Shown here one piece after another: positions 33,611-42,758 of a stretch of 64,000 bases of DNA. Below the pieces are notes generated by a model. It saw only the letters and a list, made by a program, of their open reading frames with translations, was not told the DNA's origin and made no database searches. The stretch is from Clostridia bacterium. GTDB taxonomy: Bacteria; Bacillota; Clostridia; Christensenellales; CAG-138. The DNA lies in contig JAFQXA010000011.1 of the NCBI GenBank assembly GCA_017407205.1, positions 1-64,000 of the forward strand, given 5' to 3'. Made by a program: the position numbers and the translations under genes. Position 1 is the stretch's first letter, and the number at the start of each line of letters is the position of its first letter.

Positions 33611-36124
33611 TTACTTATACATTGCTCTTTGCAGACTTGCAATATCGCGTGAGCTGAGCTCATTATCATTATTCATGTCAACTGCCATGAAATAGGGCTT
33701 TTCAAGTACGCTCTGCTCGAATATGTGCTTTTGCGTGCTTGCAATATCGCGTGAGTTCAGTAAACCGTTTCCGTCCGCATCGCCCGTAACTATTGCAATG
33801 ATTTCATCTATCACTTTGCCGTCTATCACAAGCTGTATTTTTGAGCCTGTACCAACAGCTTCTCTTATATCCTCAATCGTTACACCCAGTGCATCCGTTA
33901 TGCGGACGCAGGCTGACATAAAGTTTGAAACAAGCTGTGATACAGAAGTCTTTTCTTCGATATCCTTGATATAATCCTCTGCCCATGTGAGCAAGCTGCC
34001 GTCTTCAAGCTTGAGCTTCAATTCGTCAAGAACCGTTACGAAGCAGTTTTCAAGAGCGTTTCCGTCATCGGTATATACGGTTACAAATGCAGAGCCCATG
34101 CCGTTCGCCTTGATGTTGCCGTTTTTGTCAACATCAACTACCTTCCTGTTTGAAGAAACATAGTTCAAATTTGAAGATGCAGGAAGAACCTCAGCACCGA
34201 GCTTTTCCTTGCCGTTTACTTTGAGAAGCAATGCCTTCTTTGCAAGCTTTAAGGATTTGACATAGTCGTTCTTTGTCTGCTGAGCCTCAACTGTAATTTC
34301 TTCGCTGTCGCCCTTTTTGACAACGACTGCCGTATTTGTTCCTGTGCTGTCTCCGCTTTCTGCGACATAGTCAGCACCAAGCTTTATTGCAACATTCTCG
34401 CCATCGCCAACTTCAAGCTCATATGCTACCGAGTCCTTTATAATTTCATTCCCGATAAGCGTATTCATTATCACAGAAACGAGTGAAACCGATGCATCTG
34501 TGCGTGATAAAAGCTCTATTTTATAATCTGCATCGGGGAAATAAAGTGCAAGCGTATCCGTGTCGCTGTCGATGTATTCAAGAACTATTCCCTGCTTTAA
34601 TAAAATCTCATCGGGTATACCTTCGATTATCTTGCCGATTTCATCGCCATAAGGATTTTTGATGCTTATATCAACATCGCCCGATAATCTTACTTCAACC
34701 GTTCTGTCCTCATTTTTCATGTCCTCGATTATCTCGGAGATTGAGGAGTTTACATTGTTAGCACTTGAAAGTTCCTTAACGCCTGACTGGGGAACAAAAA
34801 TCTTATTCGGATTTGAGCCGAGATATCTTATTACTTCTTCAACTATGGTTTCATCACTTACGAGCGACATATGGTCAACGCCATCGAACGTATTGTAGTT
34901 TTCGGGCTTCTTTTCTCTGCCGTTTGCATCGTAATAAATTCCGAGTGCACTTACGAGGGGAACAAGTCCGTCACCGTCCTTTGCCTTGCGTGTGCCGTAG
35001 AATGAATATGTGCCGTCACTGTTCTTGCGATATGTGGCAGAAACGCTTGTGGAGCTGCCCGTACCTGCAATATGGTAGGAGTCAACAGTTTCGTATACCT
35101 CCATGACGGTCTTTGAGCCAAGAGCTTTTTCCCAGAAACCGAGGTAGCCGCTTTCACCGTCTATAAGCTTCTCATTCAAGTCACTCCTGCTGTTTTTTAA
35201 AATCTCGGCAAAGCGTGAAGTTGTACCGATAATCTCGGAATTTACAGGGATTATTTTTGATGTGTCAACTATGTATGCAGGATACTGATCCATATAGGTC
35301 TGTGACGGGATCATTTCATATGTGAGAGCTGTATTTTTAAGGTTGCTTGTTATCCAGGGATAGAAGAAGCCGTGTGCGAGCAGATTAAGCGAAATACCGC
35401 CTACCGTGCCGAGCCATCCGTAATCATAGAGCATATTTATGCCGTTCAAGAACATATCAATCTCGCCGCTCTCAAGTGCAACGAGTGCGGCATATGTTCC
35501 CTGCATGGGAGTGCCGAGCGTTACAGCCTTGTCCACCTTAACAATGGGAGATGCATTGTTATCATAAATGAACTTTGCACACAAAAGTCCGCCTGCGCTG
35601 TGGCATACAAAAGAAACATTTGTATAACCGTTTGCCTTGATATCCTCACGAAGGAGCTTCACTGCATCCGCTATTGATCTGCGCCAATCGTATGCGAAAA
35701 AGCGTGCATCAACCTTTTTCGTATCTGTTGAAATGCTTCGTGCATACTCCTCAAGGCGAGTCATTATATAGTCAGAAACGCCCTCACCGGGCATAGTTTC
35801 TATGCTGTAAAGACCGCTTTCCTTGTCTTTTTCAGCATCCACTACCAGTGATGAGTTTCCGTTTTCATCAAGGCCAACTGCATACTGTTCATTTTTGCCT
35901 GTCTTTGCAAACTCGGTGATACTCTGTCCCATGAACTGAGTATTACCCCATGCAAGCTCACCTGTTTCGCTGTTGTAAAGCTTTGTTGCAGAATAGCTCG
36001 GCAAGAAATAAATCGCCGTCTTTTCTGCCTTTTCAGCTGCTGCAAAACACCATGTTGAACATATTGAGAACACCATGATTACTGCAAGAACAACGCTCAC
36101 TGTACGCCTTGAGAACTTGTGCAT
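33611..36124 (-). CDS. secreted LCAT-like lipase/acyltransferase with Ig-like domain and C-terminal dockerin
   Basis: 837 residues. Signal peptide 1-29. Alpha/beta-hydrolase of the lecithin:cholesterol acyltransferase-like group (about 35-430): FFAYDWRRS, nucleophile S176 in CHSAGG (the first Gly of GxSxG is Cys-His here), Asp in DGDGLVP (D383/D385) and H418 in DHMSLV. Residues 430-640 are beta-rich and unassigned. A Big_2-like Ig domain lies near 640-715 (VDKNGNIKANGMGSAFVTVY). Type I dockerin 781-837 (GDADGNGLLNSRDIAS, DMNNDNELSSRDIASLQ). It is likely a secreted lipase or esterase that docks to a cohesin. Monocistronic with its own terminator. Confidence 0.88.
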   Translation of the reverse strand: MHKFSRRTVSVVLAVIMVFSICSTWCFAAAEKAEKTAIYFLPSYSATKLYNSETGELAWGNTQFMGQSITEFAKTGKNEQYAVGLDENGNSSLVVDAEKDKESGLYSIETMPGEGVSDYIMTRLEEYARSISTDTKKVDARFFAYDWRRSIADAVKLLREDIKANGYTNVSFVCHSAGGLLCAKFIYDNNASPIVKVDKAVTLGTPMQGTYAALVALESGEIDMFLNGINMLYDYGWLGTVGGISLNLLAHGFFYPWITSNLKNTALTYEMIPSQTYMDQYPAYIVDTSKIIPVNSEIIGTTSRFAEILKNSRSDLNEKLIDGESGYLGFWEKALGSKTVMEVYETVDSYHIAGTGSSTSVSATYRKNSDGTYSFYGTRKAKDGDGLVPLVSALGIYYDANGREKKPENYNTFDGVDHMSLVSDETIVEEVIRYLGSNPNKIFVPQSGVKELSSANNVNSSISEIIEDMKNEDRTVEVRLSGDVDISIKNPYGDEIGKIIEGIPDEILLKQGIVLEYIDSDTDTLALYFPDADYKIELLSRTDASVSLVSVIMNTLIGNEIIKDSVAYELEVGDGENVAIKLGADYVAESGDSTGTNTAVVVKKGDSEEITVEAQQTKNDYVKSLKLAKKALLLKVNGKEKLGAEVLPASSNLNYVSSNRKVVDVDKNGNIKANGMGSAFVTVYTDDGNALENCFVTVLDELKLKLEDGSLLTWAEDYIKDIEEKTSVSQLVSNFMSACVRITDALGVTIEDIREAVGTGSKIQLVIDGKVIDEIIAIVTGDADGNGLLNSRDIASTQKHIFEQSVLEKPYFMAVDMNNDNELSSRDIASLQRAMYK

Positions 36125-36284
36125 AAAAATCAGCTCCTGTATTTATTAATAATTTGTTAACATTTGTATTTAGAGTCTATCAATTATAAGAGAAAAAGTC
36201 AATAGTCAGCCACGTGTTTATGCGGATGCCGACAAAAAAAATCAAAGCATTTGAAGATAAGAGTGGAAATAATGTCGGAGCAGA

Positions 36285-36293
36285 TGTTATAAT
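36285..36293 (+). promoter_or_regulatory. extended -10 promoter of leuB
   Basis: TGTTATAAT (TGn plus TATAAT at 36288-36293) lies 49 bp before the leuB ATG. The -35 region is poor. Confidence 0.5.
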
Positions 36294-36341
36294 GCTTGAA
36301 TATAGAGTAAAAAAGGCTCTGTAAGGAGGAAATCAAGGAAA

Positions 36342-37418
36342 ATGGCTGATTTTAAAATAGCGGTGGTATCAGGTGACGGAATAGGTCCTGAAGTAACACG
36401 TGAGTCAAGACGCGTTCTTGAAAAAATAGGTTCAATATACAATCACACATTTGAATTCACAGAAGTATTGGCAGGCGGTGCGGCACTTGATCAGGTCGGC
36501 GAATGTTTGCCGAAAAGCTCCCTTGAAACCTGTCTTGCATCGGATTCGGTGCTTTTGGGTGCCGTAGGCGGTCCCAAGTGGGAAGGTTACCCCGGTGACC
36601 AGCGTCCCGAAATGGCACTTTTGGGTTTGCGTAAAGCAATGGGGCTTTTTGCAAATCTGCGTCCTGCAATAATCCATCCTGCACTATCTGATGCAAGCCC
36701 CATAAAAACAAATATAATCGGCAAAAGCCTTGATATTCTTATAGTACGCGAGCTTACGGGCGGTATTTATTTCGGTGAACGCGGCAGGCGCATGGGAGCT
36801 CTCGGCGAGGAAGCTTACGATGTTGAAGCATACAGCGAAACGGAAATCCGCCGTATTGCCGTAACCGCTTTTGAAGCTGCTATGAAGCGCAAAAAGCGTG
36901 TTACAAGCATTGATAAATCAAACGTTATGGAAAGCGGCCGTTTTTGGAGAAGCATTGTAAAGGATGTTGCAAAGAACTATCCCGAAATCGAGCTCAATCA
37001 TATGTTTGTTGACAATGCGGCAATGCAGCTCATAAAATCCCCTCAGCAGTTTGACGTAATACTCACAACAAATATGTTCGGTGATATTCTCTCCGACGAA
37101 GCCGCCATGATAACCGGCTCAATAGGACTTTTGCCTTCTGCAAGCCTTGGCTCGTCAACCTTGGGAATGTATGAACCCGTTCACGGCTCGGCACCCGATA
37201 TTGCAGGACAGCAAAAGGCAAATCCCATCTCCTCAATACTCACAGCCGCAATGATGCTCAGATATTCCTTTGCACTCAACGAAGAAGCGGACGCAATAGA
37301 GCGAGCGGTTGAAGACACGCTCAACAGCGGTTGCCGTACGGAAGACATTGCAACGGAAGGTGAAACGGTACTCACAACCAAGCAAATGTGTGACGAAGTT
37401 CTCAAACATCTCGGTTAA
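36342..37418 (+). CDS. leuB: 3-isopropylmalate dehydrogenase
   Basis: 358 residues. NAD-dependent oxidative decarboxylation in leucine synthesis. Landmarks: GDGIGPEVTRE, GAVGGPKWEG, LRKAMGLFANLRPA, RELTGGIYFG, DKSNVMESGRFWR, TTNMFGDILSDEAAM and YEPVHGSAPDIAG. The Glu-Leu-Thr-Gly-Gly-Ile signature separates it from isocitrate dehydrogenase. It stands alone here: leuA, leuC and leuD are not adjacent. RBS TAAGGAGG. Confidence 0.97.
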   Translation: MADFKIAVVSGDGIGPEVTRESRRVLEKIGSIYNHTFEFTEVLAGGAALDQVGECLPKSSLETCLASDSVLLGAVGGPKWEGYPGDQRPEMALLGLRKAMGLFANLRPAIIHPALSDASPIKTNIIGKSLDILIVRELTGGIYFGERGRRMGALGEEAYDVEAYSETEIRRIAVTAFEAAMKRKKRVTSIDKSNVMESGRFWRSIVKDVAKNYPEIELNHMFVDNAAMQLIKSPQQFDVILTTNMFGDILSDEAAMITGSIGLLPSASLGSSTLGMYEPVHGSAPDIAGQQKANPISSILTAAMMLRYSFALNEEADAIERAVEDTLNSGCRTEDIATEGETVLTTKQMCDEVLKHLG

Positions 37419-37426
37419 AACAGGAA

Positions 37427-37455
37427 AGCCCCTTTTTCAAGGGGCTCTTTTTTTA
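37427..37455 (+). terminator. terminator after leuB
   Basis: Stem AGCCCC / GGGGCT followed by TTTTTTT. The opposite strand has an A-rich flank and may also end the converging minus-strand gene at 37467. Confidence 0.8.
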
Positions 37456-37466
37456 TTCCTCTTTAT

Positions 37467-38948
37467 TTATATAAACAGTACTATCTTCTTACCGTCGCGT
37501 ATTTTATCCGCTATTTGAGGATCCGTCTTCAAAAGGTCGTTGCAGCTTATATTAAAGCGTTTTCCCACATCAAAAAGCGTTTCGTCCTTAAGCGGTGAAC
37601 AGATTATTATTCCGTGCGGGACCTCTCTTTGCTCACACTCGCATATTTTTGATATAACGCTTACATCCTGTTTTTCAAAAAGGTTCACTTCAAAAGCAAC
37701 AGTAAAGCTTACATCCATATTCTTTCCGTTTGTGCTTGCCTTTGAATCAACATACAAAACCTCAGCCCGCACAATACTTGTATCATTTACCGTTATATTC
37801 CTTTCAATACGGTAGGGGATATCTTCTTTCAGCGTATTGAAATATCCCTCGCGGCTCACATAAACCGTATGCAATGTCAGTATGCCCTCAAGTATGAGCT
37901 TTGAATTTGAAACCTCTGCATTTATATTGCTTGCCTGCGCACTTGCCCATAAAATACGTTCTGCCTCACTTTGGGACTCCGACAATTCAAGGCTCTCATT
38001 TATTACAACGGTTTCCTCAATTCGCTGTTTTTCAAGCAGAAGCGTTTTATTTTCATACTCACACTCAAAAGGAATAGACGGCGAATATGCGTCTGCACTT
38101 AAAAGTATGCTGTTTTCCTCAGTTGCAAAAAGTTCAAGCTTAAGCTGTGCCTCAACCGATGCAAGCTCAAATTCTTCGCCTATTACACGCGATGTGATCT
38201 TTTCAATTTTTCCGCGTGCAAACACATTATCATACGCCTTCTGGGTTTCAAGTGTTTCACCAAAAGGTACTGTACATTCATGAGCTGCGTGCATACCGTT
38301 CTGGTCTTTATAAAGTATATATGCGTTTATGCGTCCCTCGACCGATACCTCTGCACCGTTTGAATGAATCTTGTCAACAAGTGCATAACCGCTTGTATAT
38401 ATTACCTCCGAGATCTCATTTATCCTTACCTCATCGCGAAGCTTGAAGCTCTCACCACCGATCCTAAAAGAATCGCAGGAGGTAAAAAACTCGCTCTTTA
38501 CCTCAGCATCATCAATTTTCTCGCCTTCTGAAAAAGCTTTTATATCTTCAAGGGAACATACCGTACACTCGATGTCAACAACCGTATTGAGTGCAATACT
38601 TGCTTCATTTATGCTTGTATCAATGCTTTGTATAATCGTTCTTACAGAAGCGGTGCTGTTATCACGCGCACACTCTGAGTCTATCTCATGCTCAAGACCT
38701 GCCCACGATGTAAACGAAACAAGCTCTCCTTTTTTGTCCTCACCAATTATATCGAGCTTGATTTTCCCAAAAAGTGCAATCTTTGATTTTTGCACCTCTA
38801 CACTTTTTATTTCAACCTCGCCCTTAACCTCAAGTATTTTCTTAAGCTCCACGCTGTCGGGGAAGGGTATTTCACCCTCAACAAGCGCCTGCGTGAAAAT
38901 CTGTCCACCTAAGGTTTTTACCTTTTTTTCGCTCAAAAATCCATCCAT
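37467..38948 (-). CDS. sipL: SPOCS (DUF3794)/LysM spore-coat protein, SipL-like
   Basis: 493 residues. About three SPOCS/DUF3794 repeats in beta-rich segments (first at 20-110, others at about 150-270 and 290-430) and a C-terminal LysM (about 445-493: GIIICSPLKDETLFDVGKRFNIS). In Clostridioides difficile SipL joins SpoIVA in spore coat morphogenesis; this layout matches. The cytosolic location fits a coat assembly protein made in the mother cell. RBS AGGAGG at 9 nt. Its upstream region contains the DnaA-box cluster. The symbol is by architecture, not certain orthology. Confidence 0.8.
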   Translation of the reverse strand: MDGFLSEKKVKTLGGQIFTQALVEGEIPFPDSVELKKILEVKGEVEIKSVEVQKSKIALFGKIKLDIIGEDKKGELVSFTSWAGLEHEIDSECARDNSTASVRTIIQSIDTSINEASIALNTVVDIECTVCSLEDIKAFSEGEKIDDAEVKSEFFTSCDSFRIGGESFKLRDEVRINEISEVIYTSGYALVDKIHSNGAEVSVEGRINAYILYKDQNGMHAAHECTVPFGETLETQKAYDNVFARGKIEKITSRVIGEEFELASVEAQLKLELFATEENSILLSADAYSPSIPFECEYENKTLLLEKQRIEETVVINESLELSESQSEAERILWASAQASNINAEVSNSKLILEGILTLHTVYVSREGYFNTLKEDIPYRIERNITVNDTSIVRAEVLYVDSKASTNGKNMDVSFTVAFEVNLFEKQDVSVISKICECEQREVPHGIIICSPLKDETLFDVGKRFNISCNDLLKTDPQIADKIRDGKKIVLFI

Positions 38949-39147
38949 AAATTAAAGCCTCCTATTTCGGGATATGTATATACTTATTACGACGGACTTC
39001 AAAATATGATTATCCTTGAATTTGCAAGATTTCAATTTTAATCTTGCAATGCTCTTTGCTTGCTATAAGAAAATATAAAGGCTCAAATTGTTTTTTTACA
39101 CGGATTTTCTTCGTCGTTTTTTTGACAAATTTTGAAAATGCCTCGTT

Positions 39148-39232
39148 TTTTCCACAGGAGTTTTCCACATTATCCACAGGGTTATCCACAAAAACAAGTG
39201 TTTATCGCAAAAATCGGTGTGGATAATCCACA
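39148..39232 (+). promoter_or_regulatory. DnaA-box cluster
   Basis: Three perfect TTATCCACA boxes: 39170-39178 (+), 39182-39190 (+) and 39218-39226 (minus strand). Two TTTTCCACA near-matches at 39148-39156 and 39161-39169 and TAATCCACA at 39224-39232 lie in the same 85 bp. Five boxes share the plus orientation. dnaA, dnaN and rpmH are not in the window, so this is not the classic origin layout; a DnaA-titration or regulatory cluster is more likely, although an origin is not excluded. Confidence 0.75.
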
Positions 39233-39263
39233 GTTGTTAACACCTTGTTCAAACAAAGGCATA

Positions 39264-39293
39264 ACAAGCCACACGAAAATTCGTGTGGCTTGT
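39264..39293 (-). terminator. long perfect hairpin at the end of spo0A
   Basis: Stem ACAAGCCACACGA / TCGTGTGGCTTGT (13 bp, perfect, AAAT loop), 58 bp after the spo0A stop. There is no strong U-tract, so it may terminate weakly or stabilise the 3' end. Confidence 0.55.
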
Positions 39294-39351
39294 AAGTTTG
39301 TTTCCTTGCATGTTTTTGCAAGTCTTTTTTTACTTTGAAGGATTTATTTTT

Positions 39352-40158
39352 CTAAATTACATTTTTGATTTCACTCTTTGATTCCTTGTCCCTCCCGTCA
39401 TCTATTATGAGTTTATCTGCAACAAGCGCTATGAATTCACCGTTTGTAGGCTTGTCGTTTTTACCGTATATATTATAACCGAACAACTGGTTTATATTCT
39501 CAATTTTGCCACGCGTCCACGCAACCTCAATCGAATGTCTTATAGCTCGTTCTACCTTTGATGCAGACGTCTGAAAACGCTTTGCAATACCGGGATAAAG
39601 CTCTTTTGTTATCCTGTTTATAAGCTCCGGCTCGTAGTACACCATGCGTATTGCTTCACGCAAATAGTGATAGCCCTTTATATGTGCAGGAATACCTATT
39701 ACAAGGAAAACCGCTGTTATCTTTTCGTCAAGTGTTTTGGGCGGTGCGCTCATCGTGCAGACCTGGCTTCTTGAACTGTATGTATTTTCAAGTGCATCGA
39801 GCATACGCTTGTATATTGTCTCAGGCTCAACGGGCTTCATCATGAAATACTTTGCACCAAGTGCGCAAGCCTGCCTTATCATGTCCTCATGCCTCAAGGC
39901 ACTTGCTACCATGACTGCGGGCGGATTTTCTATTATGCCTCCGTTTATCTGTTCTAAAAGCTCAAAGCCGTCCACCATCGGCATTATGAGCTCCGTTATC
40001 AAAACATCATAATGTGTACCTCGCATAGCATCAAGTGCTGCCTGTCCGTCCGATACAACATCAACTTGTGCAACTTGCTGCTGCATCATTAAATAATCAC
40101 GTACGGCGGTCTGAAAAAATTGGTTACCATCCGCCAAAAGAATACGATACTTTGCCAT
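39352..40158 (-). CDS. spo0A: Spo0A-type sporulation regulator with altered receiver
   Basis: 268 residues, full length. The C-terminal DNA-binding domain is very close to canonical Spo0[42 protein letters not shown] (recognition helix region) and [15 protein letters not shown]. The receiver is unusual. The acidic pair of ADDN is ADGN here (D10 kept, D11 replaced by G), and the phospho-acceptor position 56 is Glu (LIT-E-LIMP) instead of Asp. The Thr/Ser switch is Ser (VASAL) and the Lys is kept (MMKPV). DNA reads GAG at 39993-39991. The protein may be locked in an active-like state or regulated differently (inference). RBS GAGGAGG. Confidence 0.93.
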   Translation of the reverse strand: MAKYRILLADGNQFFQTAVRDYLMMQQQVAQVDVVSDGQAALDAMRGTHYDVLITELIMPMVDGFELLEQINGGIIENPPAVMVASALRHEDMIRQACALGAKYFMMKPVEPETIYKRMLDALENTYSSRSQVCTMSAPPKTLDEKITAVFLVIGIPAHIKGYHYLREAIRMVYYEPELINRITKELYPGIAKRFQTSASKVERAIRHSIEVAWTRGKIENINQLFGYNIYGKNDKPTNGEFIALVADKLIIDDGRDKESKSEIKNVI

Positions 40159-40349
40159 TTCTTTTCCTCCTCATTTGTAGCTTGATAAATTAATATGGTG
40201 TAATTTGCAATACATCGTCCGCATTGATTGTAGCATTGCATTTTCCACAACGATAGAGCAATAAACCCTCTATTTTTGTCGTGTTTTAAGGGTGTTTTTG
40301 CGGATTTGCTCGTAAAAAGCAGATTGTTGTTTTTTCATGTAAGCGCAAA

Positions 40350-40384
40350 TAAAAAAGCCCAGGTTGATTAACACCTGAGCTTTG
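40350..40384 (-). terminator. terminator of the PTS-type permease gene
   Basis: Imperfect stem AGCCCAGGTT / AACACCTGAGCT, with TTTTTTATTT on the minus strand, 12 bp after the stop at 40397. Confidence 0.65.
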
Positions 40385-40396
40385 TATAAATTCAGA

Positions 40397-41425
40397 TCAA
40401 AGCGAAAGCTTTAAATCGCCATCCTTTATCCAGCCTATTTTGCGAAGCGGCAATGCAAAAAGCGGGGTCAGAATCGCAGGAAGCACGAAGCAAACCAAAA
40501 TCATGCCGATCCACATTTGAGCTGTCGGCTCCATTGTTGAAATTATACCTATGGGGCCTACAAAACCGCAAGTACCCATACCTGCACTTACTGCATTTGA
40601 TTCAAGCTTGAATACCATTGTTGCAACAGGGCCTGTGCAAGCTGCCGCAAGTGTCGGCGGTATCCAGATTCTGGGGTTTTTCATGATGTTGCCCATCTGG
40701 AGCATTGATGTTCCAACGCCCTGAGCCAAAAGTCCGCCCCATTTGTTCTCATTGAAGCTCATTATTGCAAAGCCTATCATCTGTGCACAGCAGCCTGCTG
40801 TCGCAGCACCTGCCGCAAGACCTTGAAGCCCGAGCATTACACAAAGAGCAGCGCTTGAAATGGGAAGTGTCAATACAACGCCGACTACTACGGAAACGAT
40901 TATTCCCATAAAGAACGGCTGGAGCATTGTGGCGGTTGTTATAAAATCACCGAGCCATGTCATGAGCTGTGAGACCCAGGGGCCTACGGTAAGTGCTACC
41001 GCACAGCCCGATGCTATCGTGACCGTAGGAGTTACTATGATATCAACAGGAGTTTCCTTTGAAACCATCTTGCCAAGCTCAACGCTGACAAGAGTAGCTA
41101 AAAATGCACCGACGGGACCGCCCAAGGTATTTCCTGCAAGACCTACAACTGCCGCTGAAAGCATTACAAGCGCAGGAGCTTTAAGTGCAATTGCTATCGA
41201 TACGCCAAGTGCACAGCCTGTTGCACCCTGTGCGTATTCTTTCAGTTTAAGGAAGAATTCTATCCCCAGCTTATCGCCCAATGTACCGAATATAGTACCC
41301 ATGAGCAATGTTGCAAAAAGACCGAGCGCCATTGAGCCGAGCGCATCAACAAAATAGCGCTTCCAGGAAATTACGATTTCTTTTCTTTCCAAAAAAGCTT
41401 TGAAGCCGGATTTTTTCTTTGTCAT
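40397..41425 (-). CDS. PTS_EIIC_2 family permease (PfoR-like)
   Basis: 342 residues, about nine helices, rich in Gly/Ala. It matches the PTS_EIIC_2 family (membrane proteins annotated as PTS IIC or PfoR regulators): GSMALGLFATLLMGTIFGTLG, VGLAGNTLGGPVGAFLATL, LPISSAALCVMLGLQGLAAGAATAGCCAQMIGFA, and SAGMGTCGFVGPIG. No IIA or IIB domain is adjacent, so transport by phosphotransfer is doubtful. It lies downstream of citC-citXG on the same strand, and citrate or a related compound is a possible ligand (inference). Confidence 0.8.
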   Translation of the reverse strand: MTKKKSGFKAFLERKEIVISWKRYFVDALGSMALGLFATLLMGTIFGTLGDKLGIEFFLKLKEYAQGATGCALGVSIAIALKAPALVMLSAAVVGLAGNTLGGPVGAFLATLVSVELGKMVSKETPVDIIVTPTVTIASGCAVALTVGPWVSQLMTWLGDFITTATMLQPFFMGIIVSVVVGVVLTLPISSAALCVMLGLQGLAAGAATAGCCAQMIGFAIMSFNENKWGGLLAQGVGTSMLQMGNIMKNPRIWIPPTLAAACTGPVATMVFKLESNAVSAGMGTCGFVGPIGIISTMEPTAQMWIGMILVCFVLPAILTPLFALPLRKIGWIKDGDLKLSL

Positions 41426-41453
41426 TTATAGCTCTCCAATCAATAAATGAATT

Positions 41454-42758
41454 TTATAAATAATAGTGCTTTTGTGTAAATAAGTCAAGAAAAATTGCAA
41501 GAGCAAGTGTATCCGCACAGCCACCCGGGCTTATATTTCTTTTTATGAACTCATCGTCCAGCTTTTTTATCATAGAAAGCCTTTTGTCAATATCTGCTGA
41601 AGCTATTTTTTCCGCGGACATACGCATAAACGAAAGTGCTTCCATGCCGCCTCTGTGCAAAACATTCGTATCCTCAAGCACTTTCATGATCTCAACAAGC
41701 GTTAACGCCTGTGCGGTATTCTTATCAAGCGTCTTTTTATACTCGGAAAGTATTTTTGAAGCCTCTTTTGCAGTTTTAAATCCGCCCTGTGCTTCGCCCC
41801 TTATGCCTTTTGCTCCGCACCTTGAATACTGCATCTCGCCATGCGTTTCGGGGCTGTTTTTTGCCTTGTCAAAAGCATCTTTCATGCCGACTGAAGCAAG
41901 GAGAGAAAGCCGCGTGGGCAAGCCCATCAGTATTCCCCCGATATCGGCAATCAAAAGCCCGAGCGAGTATATAAGCCCTTTATGTGTGTTTACGCCGTTT
42001 GTTACTTCAAGCATTGCATTTTCTGCCTCAATGCCGATTTCCCGCAAATGCTTCATAAGCGTTTGCGGTTCTTTTTCATGCTCACGCATACTTACAAGGG
42101 CAATCTTTTCAAAATAACTTCCAAGTACCGCTATGCTCTTTTCAAAAGCAGCTATGTCCATATCGGTATGTGAACCGCTGTTGTTTTCGTCAACAAGCCC
42201 TGCCTTGGGAGTTGTGTGAACTTCATCATACAAGGCACATTGTGCATAGTATGCAAGCTTTTTCGATGCAAAAGATATTAAAAGCTCCTGCGTTTTTTCC
42301 TTTATTGTATCAAGCCCGTGTGCGCGGCTTCTTGCACACACCTGTGCCATGTTATCGCAAATCAGGCATTTTCGTGTGCTTTCCCTCGAAAGCTTTTTAA
42401 AATCTTTATCTATGACATCAATGTCAAAAAGGCGGAAAGTCTCCTCACTTTCCTCAAGCTCCACCGCTTTGTTTTTTATTATGCCTGCATCACCATTAAA
42501 AACAAAATAAGCAACGGGACCCGTTTCTTCGCTGTGTACTTCTTCGTATTTGATTTCAAAGGGAAATTCCCTTATTTTCTCAACACCGCACATGAAAAGA
42601 AACTCAATAAGCGGAGAATTCTTGATTTCGCCTGCTATATTCAGTGTAAAAGAAATTAGCGGCAATCCATACTCACAAATGAACTGTCGCTGTTTTTCAG
42701 CACGCATATCGCGCGCTTTGAGTATTTGCTCAATTGTTATTTTTGATGATGTATTCAT
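41454..42758 (-). CDS. citXG: fused CitX-CitG: citrate lyase prosthetic group transferase and synthase
   Basis: The two steps that make and attach 2'-(5''-triphosphoribosyl)-3'-dephospho-CoA to the acyl carrier subunit of citrate lyase. Residues about 1-150 are CitX-like (ILKARDMRAEKQRQF, SFTLNIAGEIKNSPL, FDIDVIDKDFKKLSRESTRKCLIC). The remainder is CitG-like (SYxEK, KGLIYSLGLLIADIG, ISPGGCADTLALAIFL). I start at ATG 42758 because CitX homology begins there; a TTG further upstream has no better RBS. The gene overlaps citC by 29 bp. No citDEF is visible in the window. Confidence 0.9.
   Translation of the reverse strand: MNTSSKITIEQILKARDMRAEKQRQFICEYGLPLISFTLNIAGEIKNSPLIEFLFMCGVEKIREFPFEIKYEEVHSEETGPVAYFVFNGDAGIIKNKAVELEESEETFRLFDIDVIDKDFKKLSRESTRKCLICDNMAQVCARSRAHGLDTIKEKTQELLISFASKKLAYYAQCALYDEVHTTPKAGLVDENNSGSHTDMDIAAFEKSIAVLGSYFEKIALVSMREHEKEPQTLMKHLREIGIEAENAMLEVTNGVNTHKGLIYSLGLLIADIGGILMGLPTRLSLLASVGMKDAFDKAKNSPETHGEMQYSRCGAKGIRGEAQGGFKTAKEASKILSEYKKTLDKNTAQALTLVEIMKVLEDTNVLHRGGMEALSFMRMSAEKIASADIDKRLSMIKKLDDEFIKRNISPGGCADTLALAIFLDLFTQKHYYL

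Larger units (their letters stand above)
38949..39351. other. 403-bp AT-rich intergenic region with DnaA boxes
   Basis: The left half is AT-rich (homopolymeric T tracts around 39090-39130). The right half has the DnaA-box cluster (39148-39232) and a long hairpin (39264-39293) at the 3' side of spo0A. No ORF of note. Confidence 0.7.

Noticed and set aside
38949..39351. Chromosomal origin (oriC)
   Set aside because: The DnaA boxes and AT-rich flank are suggestive, but dnaA, dnaN, rpmH and a change of gene strand are missing; called only as a DnaA-box cluster.
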